A DNA stretch of 9,666 nt from Scatomonas sp963661545 (GCA_963661545.1 CAVLCU010000104.1:1-9666); one strand, 5' to 3'; shown: positions 1 to 6,510, counted from the stretch's first letter. Translations and numbers: made by a program. Notes: generated by a model not told the origin, from the sequence alone.

Positions 1-217
1 ACAAGTAGCCCGATAGGGCGGATTGTTGATACCGGCGGCGACTGCGGGAGCACGCAGCGTGGAGCAGTCGGCTTTCATAGATGGTGGGGGCGGCGTCAGC
101 CGCCATGGGCATTTGGTTACAGTGTCAAAAGTCTCAAACCTATCTGTCAGCTGTCTACCTTTCAACCGTATATTGTAAAAAGGTTAAAAAACCATGCTCA
201 ATTTGTCCTTTTTTGAG
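1..217. other. Non-coding stretch at left edge
   Basis: No credible gene is seen here. Positions 1-63 are GC-rich and contain small inverted repeats (GCCC-GATA-GGGC at 8-19). Repeat copy 1 follows, then an AT-rich stretch from about 121 that leads into the promoter of the first gene. A minus-strand reading frame open from 112 to the window edge starts inside the repeat. It is judged spurious because all seven differences between the repeat copies fall in amino-acid-changing codons. Short words TTTGGTTACA (112-121), GTGTCAAAA (122-130) and CGGATTGTT (19-27) recur in a different order at the right edge of the window. Confidence 0.6.
64..114 (-). repeat. Dispersed intergenic repeat, copy 1 (hairpin-containing)
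   Basis: This 51-bp stretch matches 8308-8358 at 44 of 51 positions without gaps, in the same orientation. Its core is a perfect 6-bp stem, GGCGGC (90-95) and GCCGCC (100-105 by pairing), around a 4-nt loop. Stem bases are identical in both copies and the only change inside the hairpin is in the loop. Weaker similarity continues to about 135 with small gaps. On the left lies another inverted repeat, GACTGC (39-44) with GCAGTC (64-69), enclosing a short CACG/CGTG hairpin. The minus-strand assignment is arbitrary and follows the orientation of the copy upstream of larE. The family and its function are not recognised. Confidence 0.75.
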
Positions 218-246
218 ATGACGATACAATTTTTCTCTGATATAAT
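218..246 (+). promoter_or_regulatory. Sigma-A-type promoter for the gene at 373
   Basis: A perfect -10 box TATAAT lies at 241-246, preceded by an extended -10 TG at 238-239. The best -35 match is ATGACG (218-223), giving a 17-nt spacer. Transcription would start near 253, leaving a leader of about 120 nt. The leader has a possible CCGCA/TGCGG pairing around 290-315, but I do not recognise any riboswitch class in it. Confidence 0.65.
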
Positions 247-372
247 GACCATAGATACCTAAAGTACCAAAGGAATCACAAGTTCAGAGACCGCAGATCA
301 TACCTGCCTTGCGGCTGTAAGGAAACGGCGAAGAAACAAGATTTTACTGGATATCGATAGAAGGAGGGTATC

Positions 373-960
373 ATGGTTGGGTTTCTTTTGAGAATTTTGA
401 TATGTGTAATTGTCTGGATTGTCTATAGGCGTCGGAGAAAGCATGTAGACAAACGTACCAGAAGGGAAATATGGATCGTTACATGCGTGACAACTGTGAT
501 TTTTCTGTTTATATGGATCTATCCAATAGAAAATTGGTTTGGCAGTTTTTCGTCTCCAGAATCTCTGTTCAAATACATGTACGACGGGGAGATCCAGTGC
601 GTCCTTGAAGGGGAAGATTCAGCAATGATCATAAGCCAGGAGGACTCAGAACAAGCTAATATTTCTACCGTTGCTGAAAAAGCTGAGTCTGGGTGGAAGA
701 TTCCAACCTCCCTGACTTTAAAGGTGGTGGATCAAATGCGTTCGGACCATGTACATGTTATCGTACAGCGGTATAAGAAAACACAGGATTATTATATAAC
801 AGTCTGTGGAGCCTTCCAGAAGGAGTTCCATGTTAGTGATAACCGAAATTCCAATTTTATCCGTGTAAAAGGCAAAGAATCCGGTACTGATTACTGTTAT
901 GCTTACATTAAGGATTATGACAAAAGTTATCAACTAAAAATAAATGGCAAGAATATCTGA
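373..960 (+). CDS. Hypothetical membrane-anchored protein with two N-terminal TM segments
   Basis: A 195-residue protein of unknown function. Two hydrophobic segments (about residues 3-18 and 33-51) flank a strongly basic loop with an RRRR run, so the loop is probably cytoplasmic. The C-terminal domain (about 52-195) would then lie outside the membrane or at its outer face. That domain is polar, has a SPESLFKYMYDGEI stretch after the second segment, and ends in aromatic-rich YCYAYIKDYDKSYQL and a final NGKNI. I recall similar phrases from unnamed Firmicutes surface proteins but cannot assign a family. The start is firm: AGGAGG at 362-367 lies 5 nt before ATG. The gene is visibly more AT-rich than all its neighbours, has its own promoter, and is closed by a stem-loop, so it is monocistronic. 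It may be a recent acquisition. Confidence 0.8.
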   Translation: MVGFLLRILICVIVWIVYRRRRKHVDKRTRREIWIVTCVTTVIFLFIWIYPIENWFGSFSSPESLFKYMYDGEIQCVLEGEDSAMIISQEDSEQANISTVAEKAESGWKIPTSLTLKVVDQMRSDHVHVIVQRYKKTQDYYITVCGAFQKEFHVSDNRNSNFIRVKGKESGTDYCYAYIKDYDKSYQLKINGKNI

Positions 961-963
961 TCA

Positions 964-998
964 ATGGGGGGAAGCAAGCCAGCTTCCCCCCATCATTT
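964..998 (+). terminator. Stem-loop terminator after the hypothetical membrane gene
   Basis: A perfect 12-bp stem (964-975 with 982-993, very GC-rich, six consecutive G:C pairs) has a 6-nt loop AAGCCA and begins 3 nt after the stop codon. The T-tract behind it is poor (TCATTTCT), so termination may be incomplete. The mecA promoter lies immediately downstream. Confidence 0.75.
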
Positions 999-1018
999 CT
1001 AAAAACTCTGTGAAGTTC

Positions 1019-1048
1019 TTTACAGTTCCCGGGGTTTTGGTATATACT
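1019..1048 (+). promoter_or_regulatory. Sigma-A-type promoter for mecA
   Basis: TTTACA (1019-1024) and TATACT (1043-1048) each match the consensus at five of six positions, with an 18-nt spacer. Transcription would start near 1055, about 40 nt before the ribosome binding site and start codon of mecA. Confidence 0.65.
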
Positions 1049-1095
1049 AAGTGATACATACAGGATCTGTACAGGGTTCATCCCAAGGAGGGGAA

Positions 1096-1926
1096 GTGAT
1101 TCTTATTATGAAGATTGAGAAAATTAATGACACCCAGATCCGCTGCACTCTGACGAAAGATGATCTTGCCAGCCGCCGGATCAAGCTAAGTGAGCTGGCC
1201 TATGGTACGGACAAGGCCAGAAGCTTATTTCAAGACATGATGCAGCAGGCTCATCACCAATTCGGTTTTAAGCTGGATAGCTCGCCCTTGATGATAGAGG
1301 CGATTCCCATATCACCGGACAGCATTGTCCTGAATATTACTAAGGTAGAGGATCCGGAGGAGCTGGATACCCGCTTTTCCAAGTTCTCCCCACCTGCAGA
1401 GGATACCGACACTGCTGCGGCTTCTCATTTTTCCGGTGCGGACGATATTCTGGATCTCTTTCAGAAGATCTGTGAGGCCAAGCATAAGGCGCAGGCCAAC
1501 CCGGAACAGCCAGACGGCCCGAAAGGTCAGGAGGCTCTGCCCGATTCCCAGGCTTTACAGGGTGCCTCCCCGGCCGCCGCAGACAAGACCGCCCGGGAGC
1601 CCCAGGAGGCAGAGGGGCAAGCAGAGTCGGTGAACCTGGTGCAAGCCTTCTGCTTCCAAAAGCTGGATGATGTGATCCTGGCAGCCCATGGTCTGCGCTC
1701 CTTCTATTCCGGCGAGAATTCCCTCTATAAGCAGGAAAGCACCGGCACCTACAAGCTGATTCTTCACCAATCCGACTCCACGCCGGAGCTCTTCAACAAG
1801 ATTTGCAACATTCTGTCCGAATATGGCATCAGCCAGCCTTTCCTGGCACCGGAAGAGGCCTTCCTGACGGAACATGGCTGTCTGCTGATCAAAGATAAGG
1901 CTTTGCAGCACCTGGCCAGTCTTTGA
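1096..1926 (+). CDS. mecA: MecA family ClpC adaptor protein
   Basis: Adaptor that delivers substrates to the ClpC AAA+ unfoldase and promotes ClpCP assembly in the cytoplasm; in Bacillus it controls ComK and other regulators. The N-terminal substrate-binding domain (residues 5-85, beginning MKIEKINDTQIRCTL) and the C-terminal ClpC-binding domain (about 180-276, with KLDDVILAAHGL, a SLYKQESTGTYKLIL strand pair, and SEYG near the end) follow the family pattern. They are joined by a long Ala/Pro/Glu/Gln-rich, low-complexity linker (about 86-178). At 276 residues it is longer than the roughly 218 of the B. subtilis protein, mostly because of this linker. The start is uncertain. AGGAGG at 1086-1091 sits 4 nt before GTG 1096 but 16 nt before ATG 1108; the latter gives the family-typical N-terminus (272 residues). 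Transcribed alone between its own promoter and a strong terminator. Confidence 0.88.
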   Translation: MILIMKIEKINDTQIRCTLTKDDLASRRIKLSELAYGTDKARSLFQDMMQQAHHQFGFKLDSSPLMIEAIPISPDSIVLNITKVEDPEELDTRFSKFSPPAEDTDTAAASHFSGADDILDLFQKICEAKHKAQANPEQPDGPKGQEALPDSQALQGASPAAADKTAREPQEAEGQAESVNLVQAFCFQKLDDVILAAHGLRSFYSGENSLYKQESTGTYKLILHQSDSTPELFNKICNILSEYGISQPFLAPEEAFLTEHGCLLIKDKALQHLASL

Positions 1927-1930
1927 TTGT

Positions 1931-1965
1931 AAAAAAGGATGATACATCAGGTATCATCCTTTTTT
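1931..1965. terminator. Bidirectional intrinsic terminator between mecA and the HPr-like gene
   Basis: A perfect inverted repeat has 15-nt arms (AAAAAAGGATGATAC at 1931-1945 and its complement at 1951-1965) around a 5-nt loop. The arms end in A6/T6, so both strands read as GC-containing stem plus U-tract. It serves mecA (+) and the murB-rapZ-whiA-HPr operon (-), which converge here. A second small hairpin, GGGACA/TGTCCC at 1968-1985, lies between it and the HPr-like stop codon and has no U-tract of its own. Confidence 0.92.
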
Positions 1966-1994
1966 CTGGGACATCTGCTTGTCCCAACCGTCAT

Positions 1995-2249
1995 TTATTT
2001 CTTGCTCAAATAATCCTCGATCTTGTCCATGGCTTCCGCCTCATCCTGACCATTGGCTGAGATAGTCACGCTTTCCCCATTGTCCAGGCCCAGGGTCATC
2101 ATCCCCATAATGCTCTTGGCATTAACCTTCTTCTTGCCACTTTCCACGTAGATCTCGCTTTCAAACTGACTGGCCACCTGTACCAGCATGGCAATCGGGC
2201 GAGCCTCCAATCCACTGGCGATCTGAATGGTGATAGGTTTTCTGATCAT
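1995..2249 (-). CDS. HPr family protein, Crh-like (His15 replaced by Glu)
   Basis: An 84-residue protein with the full HPr fold signature, GLEARPIAMLVQVASQF then KKVNAKSIMGMMTL. In a phosphocarrier HPr, residue 15 is the histidine phosphorylated by EI. Here it is Glu15, while Arg17 and the HPr-kinase site Ser46 are both kept at their canonical positions. This is the pattern of B. subtilis Crh, which has Gln15, cannot carry PTS phosphate and acts as a Ser46-P co-regulator of CcpA. Crh is also the last gene of the cluster containing rapZ and whiA homologues, as here, which supports the same reading. The start at 2249 is chosen because AAGGAGG (2259-2265) lies 9 nt upstream; an upstream in-frame ATG at 2288 would add an alanine-rich tail without an HPr match. 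Residue 15 cannot accept phosphohistidine transfer. That the protein is regulatory is inference. Confidence 0.88.
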   Translation of the reverse strand: MIRKPITIQIASGLEARPIAMLVQVASQFESEIYVESGKKKVNAKSIMGMMTLGLDNGESVTISANGQDEAEAMDKIEDYLSKK

Positions 2250-2270
2250 AATAAGTCTCCTCCTTGTGGC

Positions 2271-2286
2271 GGCTGCAGCTGCAGCC
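2271..2286. repeat. 16-bp perfect palindrome between whiA and the HPr-like gene
   Basis: GGCTGCAGCTGCAGCC is its own reverse complement and sits 5 nt upstream of the HPr-like ribosome binding site, in the 45-nt gap after whiA. In RNA it could fold as a 6-bp stem with an AGCU loop next to the Shine-Dalgarno sequence. It could be a translational element, a dyad operator or chance; nothing in the sequence decides between these. Confidence 0.5.
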
Positions 2287-2294
2287 ATGAACGT

Positions 2295-3251
2295 TTACTG
2301 TCTCTCCCTCAACTCGTCTGCTATATCGCTCAGCTTTCTCAAACGGTGATTCACGCCGGACTTTCCCACCGGAGGGCTCAACAGTAAGCCAAGTTCTTTT
2401 AGTGTTGCCTCCGGATATTGTAACCGAACTCGGGCTATTTCGTCAAGTCCATTTGACAGCCCCTCGAAACCAATCCGGTCACGGATATACCGAATGTCCT
2501 CCATCTGTTTTACCGCAGCATTTACCGTCTTATTGATATTTGCAGTCTCACAATTCACTTTTCGATTGACACTTCCCCGCATCTCCTTGAGGATCCGGAC
2601 ATTTTCCAGTTCAAACAGGGCTTTCCTGGCATCCATCATTCCCAGCAGATCGGAGATCTGGGATCCTTCCTTGACATAAACGATATGATTCTTCTTCCGG
2701 CCAACGGTTCTGGCATCAATTCCCAGACTTTGTATCAGCGCCTGCAGCTGTTCCGCCTGATACCTGGTATCACATACGATTTCAAAATGGTAGGATCGCA
2801 TGGGATCACTGATGGATCCGGCCGATAGAAATGCCCCCCGAAGGAAGGCTCTTCTGCAGCAATTCTTCTGCACCACCACATTATGGATCAGGGGAAGCTC
2901 CTCTGCCAGACTTCCCTGAGGCGTCAGCAGCTTAACCGCCTGCAGGATGCGAATGGCATCCTGGGAATCCACCACGACAAGCTGGTAAATGGCTGACCCC
3001 GAACGATTATTCTGGGAATGTCGGCGAAGGGAAACCTCCGGACAGATGCGAAAAATCTTCTGCAGCAAGAAAGAATATTTCTCTGCCACCCAAAGGTTTT
3101 CCGTTTGCATTCGAATGCAATATTCCTCCCTGACGGAAATATGGACTCTCCCGCACAGGCTGATGATGGCAGTCAGCTCGGCAATCTGGCAATGACGGGC
3201 ACCCCCCGTCTGATGGCAAAGCTCCTCCTTGACCTCACCGGAAAATGACAT
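2295..3251 (-). CDS. whiA: WhiA family DNA-binding regulator
   Basis: WhiA combines a degenerate LAGLIDADG homing-endonuclease-like domain with a C-terminal helix-turn-helix. It controls sporulation septation in Streptomyces and affects division and chromosome segregation in Bacillus (YvcL). The 318-residue length is normal. Visible marks are an N-terminal SFSGEVKEEL, the LAGLIDADG-like CCRRAFLRGAFLSAGSISDP (131-150), the conserved NRKVNCETANINKTVNA (229-245), and an HTH around 276-312 (YPEATLKELGLLL ... GVNHRLRKL). The start ATG is 2 nt after the rapZ stop codon, with AAGGGG 8 nt upstream inside the rapZ end, so translation is probably coupled to rapZ. In B. subtilis yvcK lies between these two genes; here it is absent. 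Confidence 0.95.
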   Translation of the reverse strand: MSFSGEVKEELCHQTGGARHCQIAELTAIISLCGRVHISVREEYCIRMQTENLWVAEKYSFLLQKIFRICPEVSLRRHSQNNRSGSAIYQLVVVDSQDAIRILQAVKLLTPQGSLAEELPLIHNVVVQKNCCRRAFLRGAFLSAGSISDPMRSYHFEIVCDTRYQAEQLQALIQSLGIDARTVGRKKNHIVYVKEGSQISDLLGMMDARKALFELENVRILKEMRGSVNRKVNCETANINKTVNAAVKQMEDIRYIRDRIGFEGLSNGLDEIARVRLQYPEATLKELGLLLSPPVGKSGVNHRLRKLSDIADELRERQ

Positions 3252-3253
3252 AC

Positions 3254-4141
3254 TTACATCCCCTTACGCATGGCGTCCTTCTCTATATCTCTGTGTTCCA
3301 ATCGTATCCCATACTCCCCGGCATGCTCCAATCGGTGATAGAGAGCATTGGCCAGGGTTACCGACCGATGCTTCCCCCCGGTGCAGCCAATTCCAATCAC
3401 CAGCTGGTTCTTGCCCTCGGTGATATAGTTGGGCAGCAAAAACTCTACCAGATCCGTCAGCTTTTCCAAAAATACCTGGGCCACCTCGAAGCCCATGACA
3501 AAATCGCTGACGGGAGCCTCATTGCCCGAAAGATGCTTCAAGCCCTCAATATAATAGGGATTGGGCAGAAAGCGCACATCAAAGACCAGATCCGCATCGG
3601 CGGGAATTCCGTATTTGAAGCCGAAGGACAAAACCGTCACCATCAGACTCTTAAAATCCCGATTCTGTACAAAGATCTTCTCCAGCTCCTGCTTCAGATC
3701 CCGGGTCAGAAGCTGGCTGGTATCCAGGATATAATCCGCCTGCTTCTTCAGGAACTCCAGCCGAGAGCGTTCCTTCTGGATCCCGGTCTCCACACGGCCC
3801 CCTCCTGCTAAGGGGTGGTTTCTCCTGGTTTCCTTGTAACGCTTCACCAGGATCTCGTCATTGGCATCCAGAAAAAGGATCTCATAATGAATCCCTGACT
3901 GCCTCAGCCGCCCCAGCACCGCCTGCAGATCCGGCAAGGCCTTGCCGCTTCGTATATCTACTCCGATGGCGATTCGGGTAATCTCGCCCCCTGTGCCATC
4001 CATGGTCAGCTGGGCAAACTTCTCCATGAGGAGGATCGGAAGGTTGTCTACACAGAAATATTCTGCATCCTCCAGCATCTTCAAGGCCGTGGACTTCCCC
4101 GCTCCGGACATGCCTGTCACAATCACAAACCGCATCAGCAT
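3254..4141 (-). CDS. rapZ: RapZ/YvcJ family nucleotide-binding protein
   Basis: A P-loop protein of the RapZ (YvcJ) family. In E. coli RapZ binds the sRNA GlmZ and senses glucosamine-6-phosphate to control GlmS; YvcJ of Bacillus hydrolyses nucleotides and affects competence. The 295-residue length fits. Marks are Walker A GMSGAGKS (10-17), FLDANDEILVKRYKETRRNHPL (starting near 90), DVRFLPNPYY (188-197) and the C-terminal GCTGGKHRSV (252-261). The ATG at 4141 is preferred because GGAGGAGG ends 6 nt upstream; an ATG two codons later is also possible. A longer in-frame extension to 4300 overlaps murB in another frame and shows no family similarity. The gene begins 58 nt after the murB stop. Whether it regulates amino-sugar synthesis through RNA in this organism is unknown. 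Confidence 0.94.
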   Translation of the reverse strand: MLMRFVIVTGMSGAGKSTALKMLEDAEYFCVDNLPILLMEKFAQLTMDGTGGEITRIAIGVDIRSGKALPDLQAVLGRLRQSGIHYEILFLDANDEILVKRYKETRRNHPLAGGGRVETGIQKERSRLEFLKKQADYILDTSQLLTRDLKQELEKIFVQNRDFKSLMVTVLSFGFKYGIPADADLVFDVRFLPNPYYIEGLKHLSGNEAPVSDFVMGFEVAQVFLEKLTDLVEFLLPNYITEGKNQLVIGIGCTGGKHRSVTLANALYHRLEHAGEYGIRLEHRDIEKDAMRKGM

Positions 4142-4199
4142 CTTCTGCCTCCTCCCCGCAAACCCAGATTCCTTCCCCTCTCCCTTGGCTTCTTCTCTG

Positions 4200-5168
4200 T
4201 CAGAAGCCTTCCGGGACTCCCCCGGCTTCTTCTTTGTCAAACTCCTCCGGCTTGGGTCGGAATTCTCCCAGGAAGCGAACCTCCGGTTCCAGCCGGACAT
4301 GGAATTGTTCCCATACCCTTTCCTGAACCTGCCCCATCAGCTGCCGCACATCCTCTGCCCTGGCATTCCCTACATTGACGATGAAGCCGCAATGTTTCTC
4401 AGAGACCATGGCATCTCCTACCCGAAGACCCCGCAGACCCGCATCCATGATCAGCTTGCCGGCAAAATATCCTTCCGGTCTCTTGAAGGTGCTTCCTGCG
4501 CTGGGCAGATCCAAGGGCTGGCGGCCGCATCGAACCCTGCGCAGCTCTTCCATCTTTTGACGAATCTGATCCCTTTCTCCCCTGGCAAGACCCAACACCG
4601 CTTCCAGCAGGATCCATCCCTTTTCCCGGACCAGACTGGTGCGATATCCCATCTGAAGGTCCGATCCGGGCAGGGTCAGCACCTGTCCCTGCCCATCCAG
4701 CACCGTGACCGTCTCCACCACTTCCTTCATCTCGCCCCCATAGGCGCCGGCATTCATGAAAATAGCCCCGCCCAGGGTTCCCGGGATGCCGGAGGCGAAT
4801 TCCAGGCCGGTCAGTCCTGCTTCTCCTGCAAGACTAGCCAGACGAGCCAGCAAAATACCGGCTCCGGCCTTAATCTTTTCTCCCTCGATCAAGACCTCCT
4901 GATATTGCTTATAGATCTGTATCACCACCCCCCGGTAGCCATCATCACTGACCAGGAGGTTGCTTCCATTGCCCAGGATAAACCAGGGAAGGCCCTCTTC
5001 CCGGCACAGGAGCAAGATCTGTCCCAGCTTCTTTGCAGAGTCCGGGCATACGAAATAATCCGCCCTGCCCCCTATCCGGAAGGTAGTATGCCGCTTCATA
5101 GGCTCATCCGTCCGCACATTGGCAGGACCTGCCACATTGCAAAGCCTTCTGTAGATTCTTTCGTCCAT
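4200..5168 (-). CDS. murB: UDP-N-acetylenolpyruvoylglucosamine reductase
   Basis: FAD enzyme that reduces UDP-GlcNAc-enolpyruvate to UDP-MurNAc with NADPH, the second committed step of peptidoglycan precursor synthesis in the cytoplasm. Seen in the 322-residue protein: HTTFRIGGRADYF (27-39) and LGNGSNLLVSDDGYRG (65-80) of the FAD-binding fold; GIPGTLGGAIFMNAGAYGGE (127-146); YRTSLV (175-180); catalytic Ser226 in SAGSTFKRP, the type IIb form; and Glu296 in LEPEVRFLG near the C-terminus. A polar tail of about 20 residues follows. The start at 5168 is chosen because the protein aligns with the family from there and the predicted promoter at 5259-5287 lies upstream of it. An in-frame extension to 5378 would cross that promoter and overlap the preceding gene. 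Candidate Shine-Dalgarno AAGGGG is close (3 nt). First gene of the murB-rapZ-whiA-HPr operon. Confidence 0.95.
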   Translation of the reverse strand: MDERIYRRLCNVAGPANVRTDEPMKRHTTFRIGGRADYFVCPDSAKKLGQILLLCREEGLPWFILGNGSNLLVSDDGYRGVVIQIYKQYQEVLIEGEKIKAGAGILLARLASLAGEAGLTGLEFASGIPGTLGGAIFMNAGAYGGEMKEVVETVTVLDGQGQVLTLPGSDLQMGYRTSLVREKGWILLEAVLGLARGERDQIRQKMEELRRVRCGRQPLDLPSAGSTFKRPEGYFAGKLIMDAGLRGLRVGDAMVSEKHCGFIVNVGNARAEDVRQLMGQVQERVWEQFHVRLEPEVRFLGEFRPKPEEFDKEEAGGVPEGF

Positions 5169-5258
5169 AGTCCCCTTATTACCCTCCCAATTGAGTTCCA
5201 CCAGGCCCCATCCTTTTGCTGCCCTCCCGGCTTCCTGGGCCTGCTGCTGTATCGCTTC

Positions 5259-5287
5259 ATTATACAACTCAGCCGGAGAAAGCGCAA
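5259..5287 (-). promoter_or_regulatory. Probable promoter of the murB-rapZ-whiA-HPr operon
   Basis: Read on the minus strand, a perfect TATAAT (5264-5259) is preceded by TTGCGC (5287-5282) with a spacer of exactly 17 nt. The -35 box is weak (three of six). Transcription would begin near 5252, about 84 nt before murB. It lies in the 160-nt gap after the ttcA-like gene. Confidence 0.55.
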
Positions 5288-5328
5288 CCAGGGAAAAAAA
5301 GCCCCCCAAACCCGGCTGCCAGCCTTCC

Positions 5329-6510
5329 TTATGGCGCATCCTCCCGATCGGAGAGCCCCCACCCTTCCGAGGACCCATACCCTTCCAGAAAGCTGTGCCG
5401 CACTCCCCCCTGTTTATAGGCGATCACCGTATCCAGATTCACATTTTCCACACTTTTGAAGATATTTCCCTCCACAAAGGGATTGGTTTTCTTCATGGTG
5501 CGGATCATTTCCTTGACCTCCATGCGCTTGGAGACATTGTCCCCGCTGCAGGTACTGCAGGTATCGGTAAAGCGGCAGGCGCACTGGATGAAATGAAGCT
5601 TATTGTAATCCCGCCAGGCCTTCACATCCTCCTCCCGTACCAGATACATGGGGCGGATCAGCTCCATTCCCTCAAAATGGATGCTGTGAAGCTTTGGCAT
5701 CATAGTCTGCACCTGGGCTCCGTAGAGCATGCCCATGAGGATGGTCTCAATCACATCGTCATAATGGTGACCCAGGGCGATTTTGTTGCAGCATAGCTCC
5801 CTGGCCTTATTGTAAAGATGTCCCCGCCTCATACGGGCACAGAGATAGCAGGGATTCTTGTCGATGGTATAAACGGCATTGAAGATCTCCGTCTCAAAGA
5901 TCTGAACCGGCACATGGAGACGGCGGGCATTGCTCTCAATGATCTTGCGGTTCTCGGGGCTGTAACCGGGATCCATGACCAGGAAGACCAGCTCAAAGGG
6001 AAACTTGTTATGGCGCTGCAGCTCCTGGAAGAGCTTGGCCATCAGCATGGAATCCTTGCCCCCGGAGATGCAGACAGCGATTCGATCCCCCTCCTGAACC
6101 AGCTGGTAATCCCGGATGGCCTTGGTGAACTTCCTCCAGATCCTTTTGTGGAATTTCTTTCGGATACTCTGCTCCACATCCAGATAATAGGTATCCTCCC
6201 CCTCCGGCTCCTGTCCCATGGCATCCACCAGCCAGGCCAGGTAGCCCCCTCGCAGGTTGTAGGCCTCCAGCCCCTGGTCCCGCAGCCATTGGACTGCCTC
6301 CCGGCCGGTTTCCCCTTTTTTACAATAAAGGATGATTTCCTGCTGGTCTTTCAGGCTTGCACATTGGTCCTTCAACTTTTCCGAGGGTATGTTCTCCGCC
6401 CCCGGCAGGTGTCCGTAGGAAAATGCCAGGGCATCCCTGATATCAATCAGGCGATAGCTTCCCCGGTTCCGCCGGTTCAATTCCTGCACTGTGATTTCGT
6501 AAGCATCCAT
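5329..6510 (-). CDS. Rhodanese-TtcA fusion, probable tRNA thiolation protein
   Basis: A 393-residue two-domain protein. Residues 1-97 form a rhodanese domain with a candidate persulfide cysteine, Cys63, in YCKKGETGREA, and typical LIDIRD and GHLPGAENIP segments. From about 115 a TtcA/TilS-type PP-loop ATPase follows: SGGKDS (149-154), CYLC (221-224), ALGHHYDDVIETILM (245-259) and a cysteine-dense segment C310, C312, C318, C321. TtcA makes 2-thiocytidine at tRNA position 32 using ATP and a three-cysteine [4Fe-4S] cluster; the C221/C224 pair matches two of those ligands. The rhodanese domain probably supplies sulfur in cis; that is inference. The start is fixed by an in-frame TAG 9 nt upstream, but the Shine-Dalgarno sequence is weak. 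It lies 100 nt after tcdA, probably in the same transcript. The exact tRNA target is not certain. Confidence 0.87.
   Translation of the reverse strand: MDAYEITVQELNRRNRGSYRLIDIRDALAFSYGHLPGAENIPSEKLKDQCASLKDQQEIILYCKKGETGREAVQWLRDQGLEAYNLRGGYLAWLVDAMGQEPEGEDTYYLDVEQSIRKKFHKRIWRKFTKAIRDYQLVQEGDRIAVCISGGKDSMLMAKLFQELQRHNKFPFELVFLVMDPGYSPENRKIIESNARRLHVPVQIFETEIFNAVYTIDKNPCYLCARMRRGHLYNKARELCCNKIALGHHYDDVIETILMGMLYGAQVQTMMPKLHSIHFEGMELIRPMYLVREEDVKAWRDYNKLHFIQCACRFTDTCSTCSGDNVSKRMEVKEMIRTMKKTNPFVEGNIFKSVENVNLDTVIAYKQGGVRHSFLEGYGSSEGWGLSDREDAP

Noticed and set aside
253..372. Riboswitch in the leader of the first gene
   Set aside because: Only a 5-bp pairing is visible and no conserved core of a known class (c-di-GMP, preQ1, cobalamin, guanidine) could be matched.
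2281..2305. Possible CcpA cre site (AGTAAACGTTCATG, minus strand) before the Crh-like gene
   Set aside because: It has three mismatches to the cre consensus, including outer conserved bases, and overlaps the whiA stop codon, so it is not convincing.
5294..5328. T7 run on the minus strand after the ttcA-like gene as an intrinsic terminator
   Set aside because: The only stem that can precede it is about 4 bp with a 10-nt loop. That is too weak to call, although some termination before the murB promoter is plausible.
3942..5459. A long plus-strand open frame of about 505 codons opposite rapZ and murB
   Set aside because: It is antisense to two genes with clear family motifs, shows no recognisable domain of its own, and looks like a shadow frame produced by codon bias.
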